Shown one piece after another: positions 63,057 to 64,000 of a stretch of 64,000 nucleotides of DNA. Each line of letters begins with the position of its first letter. Within the stretch, counting starts at the first letter, position 1. The notes beneath the pieces were generated by a model. The model saw only the letters and a list, made by a program, of their open reading frames with translations. It did not search any database and had not been told where the DNA came from. Position numbers and translations under genes: made by a program. The stretch comes from Daedaleopsis sinensis (taxonomy: Eukaryota > Basidiomycota > Agaricomycetes > Polyporales > Polyporaceae): positions 3,472,001 to 3,536,000 of the forward strand of contig CM066305.1 in NCBI GenBank assembly GCA_033807695.1, read 5' to 3'.

Positions 63057-64000
63057 TCACTGCACGCCCAGGCGCTACAGGGCACGGGCAGATCAGATCT
63101 CGTTCGCGCTAGACATGCACCGGGGATACTCACCGACTTCAGCGCCTTGATCAACAACCATTCCTCGTTCGAAACATCGGCCTTGAACGACGTCTGCACA
63201 CAGTCCGTTCAGCTCGGAGCTCGGATGGCCCGTTCACCGGACTCACCTTGAGGACGTCGATGCTCTGTCGCGTGATGTGCGAGTACACCTCGTCCTTGTC
63301 GTCAAAGTGGCGACCAAACATCTTCGCAGACTGGTATACTGCATGCTCGATCTTCACCGCGACACCAGCACCCGCCTGTGACTTCTTGACAATCTGTGCA
63401 TGGACCGTCAGATGCGGTTCCTACTACAAGCGGAGAAACCGGCTCGTACGTCATATGGCTTGTGGTTAATCTGCAGCGAAGTGCTATTTCACGAGCAACG
63501 TGTGAGCTACACACGCGACGGAGAATCATGTGCTTACATCTTCCCCAGGGTGATGATCTCCTTCTTCTGCGTCTCCGGGTCGACCTTGACAACACACAGC
63601 GGAGTGCCGATACGCAGAGTACCGTCCAGGATGTCCACGCCGAGGATGATGGGGTCTCGTTTGGCGTAGGCAGCGATGATCTTCAGTCGACACGGCCACA
63701 CCGCATTAGGGGCGGCGTCTTTCCTCTTCGCTTCCGTTATCTCGTTGTTGTAGGCGGTGAATGCGTCAAACAGGTGGTAGATGATGTCCGCTGCACCGAA
63801 CTTTTAGTAAAACGCCCCGTCGGCTGCGCACAGCACGCACCCTTGAACAGCCGGATACCCATTTCCTCCGCCAACCTCTCCGCATCCTTGTCGACGGTGA
63901 CATCGAAGCAGAGGATGCACGCAAGCTCCTTGGCCTTCTCCAGCATCGTCGCAGCACGCATGACATCCTTCTTGTGCACAGGCCCGATGTTGATCCCGGA
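63057..64000 (-). CDS. FUN12: Eukaryotic translation initiation factor eIF5B, C-terminal part (5' end outside window)
   Basis: GTPase that joins 60S subunits in the last step of initiation. Only the C-terminal third is present; the gene continues beyond 64000. Seen: [133 protein letters not shown], then [18 protein letters not shown] and a final small exon giving RLGVQ and TGA at 63059-63057. These are domains III and IV, including the tRNA-binding domain IV. Short introns separate each block. Order and spacing match eIF5B/Fun12. Confidence 0.93.

Overview
The window is nuclear DNA of a filamentous basidiomycete, most likely a wood-decay agaricomycete of the polypore type. Evidence for this: GC-rich, densely packed genes broken by many short introns (about 50-135 bp, GT...AG), an actin gene and other housekeeping genes of fungal type, and a Plavaka-type DNA transposon, a group known mainly from Agaricomycetes. 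The assignment below order level is inference. No rRNA, CRISPR array or convincing tRNA was seen.

Layout. 1-10.5 kb: a cut-off reverse gene start (1-58), then four forward housekeeping genes: uracil phosphoribosyltransferase, EMG1/NEP1, SEC14, and (after a 309-bp MITE) a cation/H+ antiporter. 10.8-15 kb: a degenerate scrap of a PDI gene followed by copy A (reverse strand) of an unrecognised two-module gene family. 15.3-20.6 kb: reverse ABC1/MCP2-type kinase and TCF25/RQC1. 21-25.4 kb: a divergent, damaged family copy B and a 3' fragment C. 25.9-35.2 kb: URB1 and actin, both reverse. 35.8-42.6 kb: RPN10, NDUFB7, SCO1, CGI121 and a membrane-anchored PDI. 42.7-51.2 kb: family relic D, split by a small MITE, into whose end a 7.2-kb Plavaka element with two divergent genes has inserted. 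51.5-55.3 kb: family copy E (forward), nearly identical to A. 55.6-64 kb: reverse IMPDH, NOG1, HMG-CoA synthase and the 3' end of eIF5B.

The housekeeping part is rich in ribosome-making and translation functions (EMG1, URB1, NOG1, eIF5B), protein quality control (TCF25/RQC1, RPN10, PDI) and mitochondrial assembly (SCO1, NDUFB7, MCP2-like). These are single genes with their own promoters, some of them divergent pairs, not operons.

The notable part is the accessory layer: five copies or remnants of one unnamed gene family spread over 44 kb. One module of this family has a layout that resembles a PD-(D/E)XK nuclease fold (inference). The copies show segmental duplication together with a piece of the PDI gene, a large inverted pair (A and E), and a nested transposon insertion whose empty site is preserved in the paralogues.
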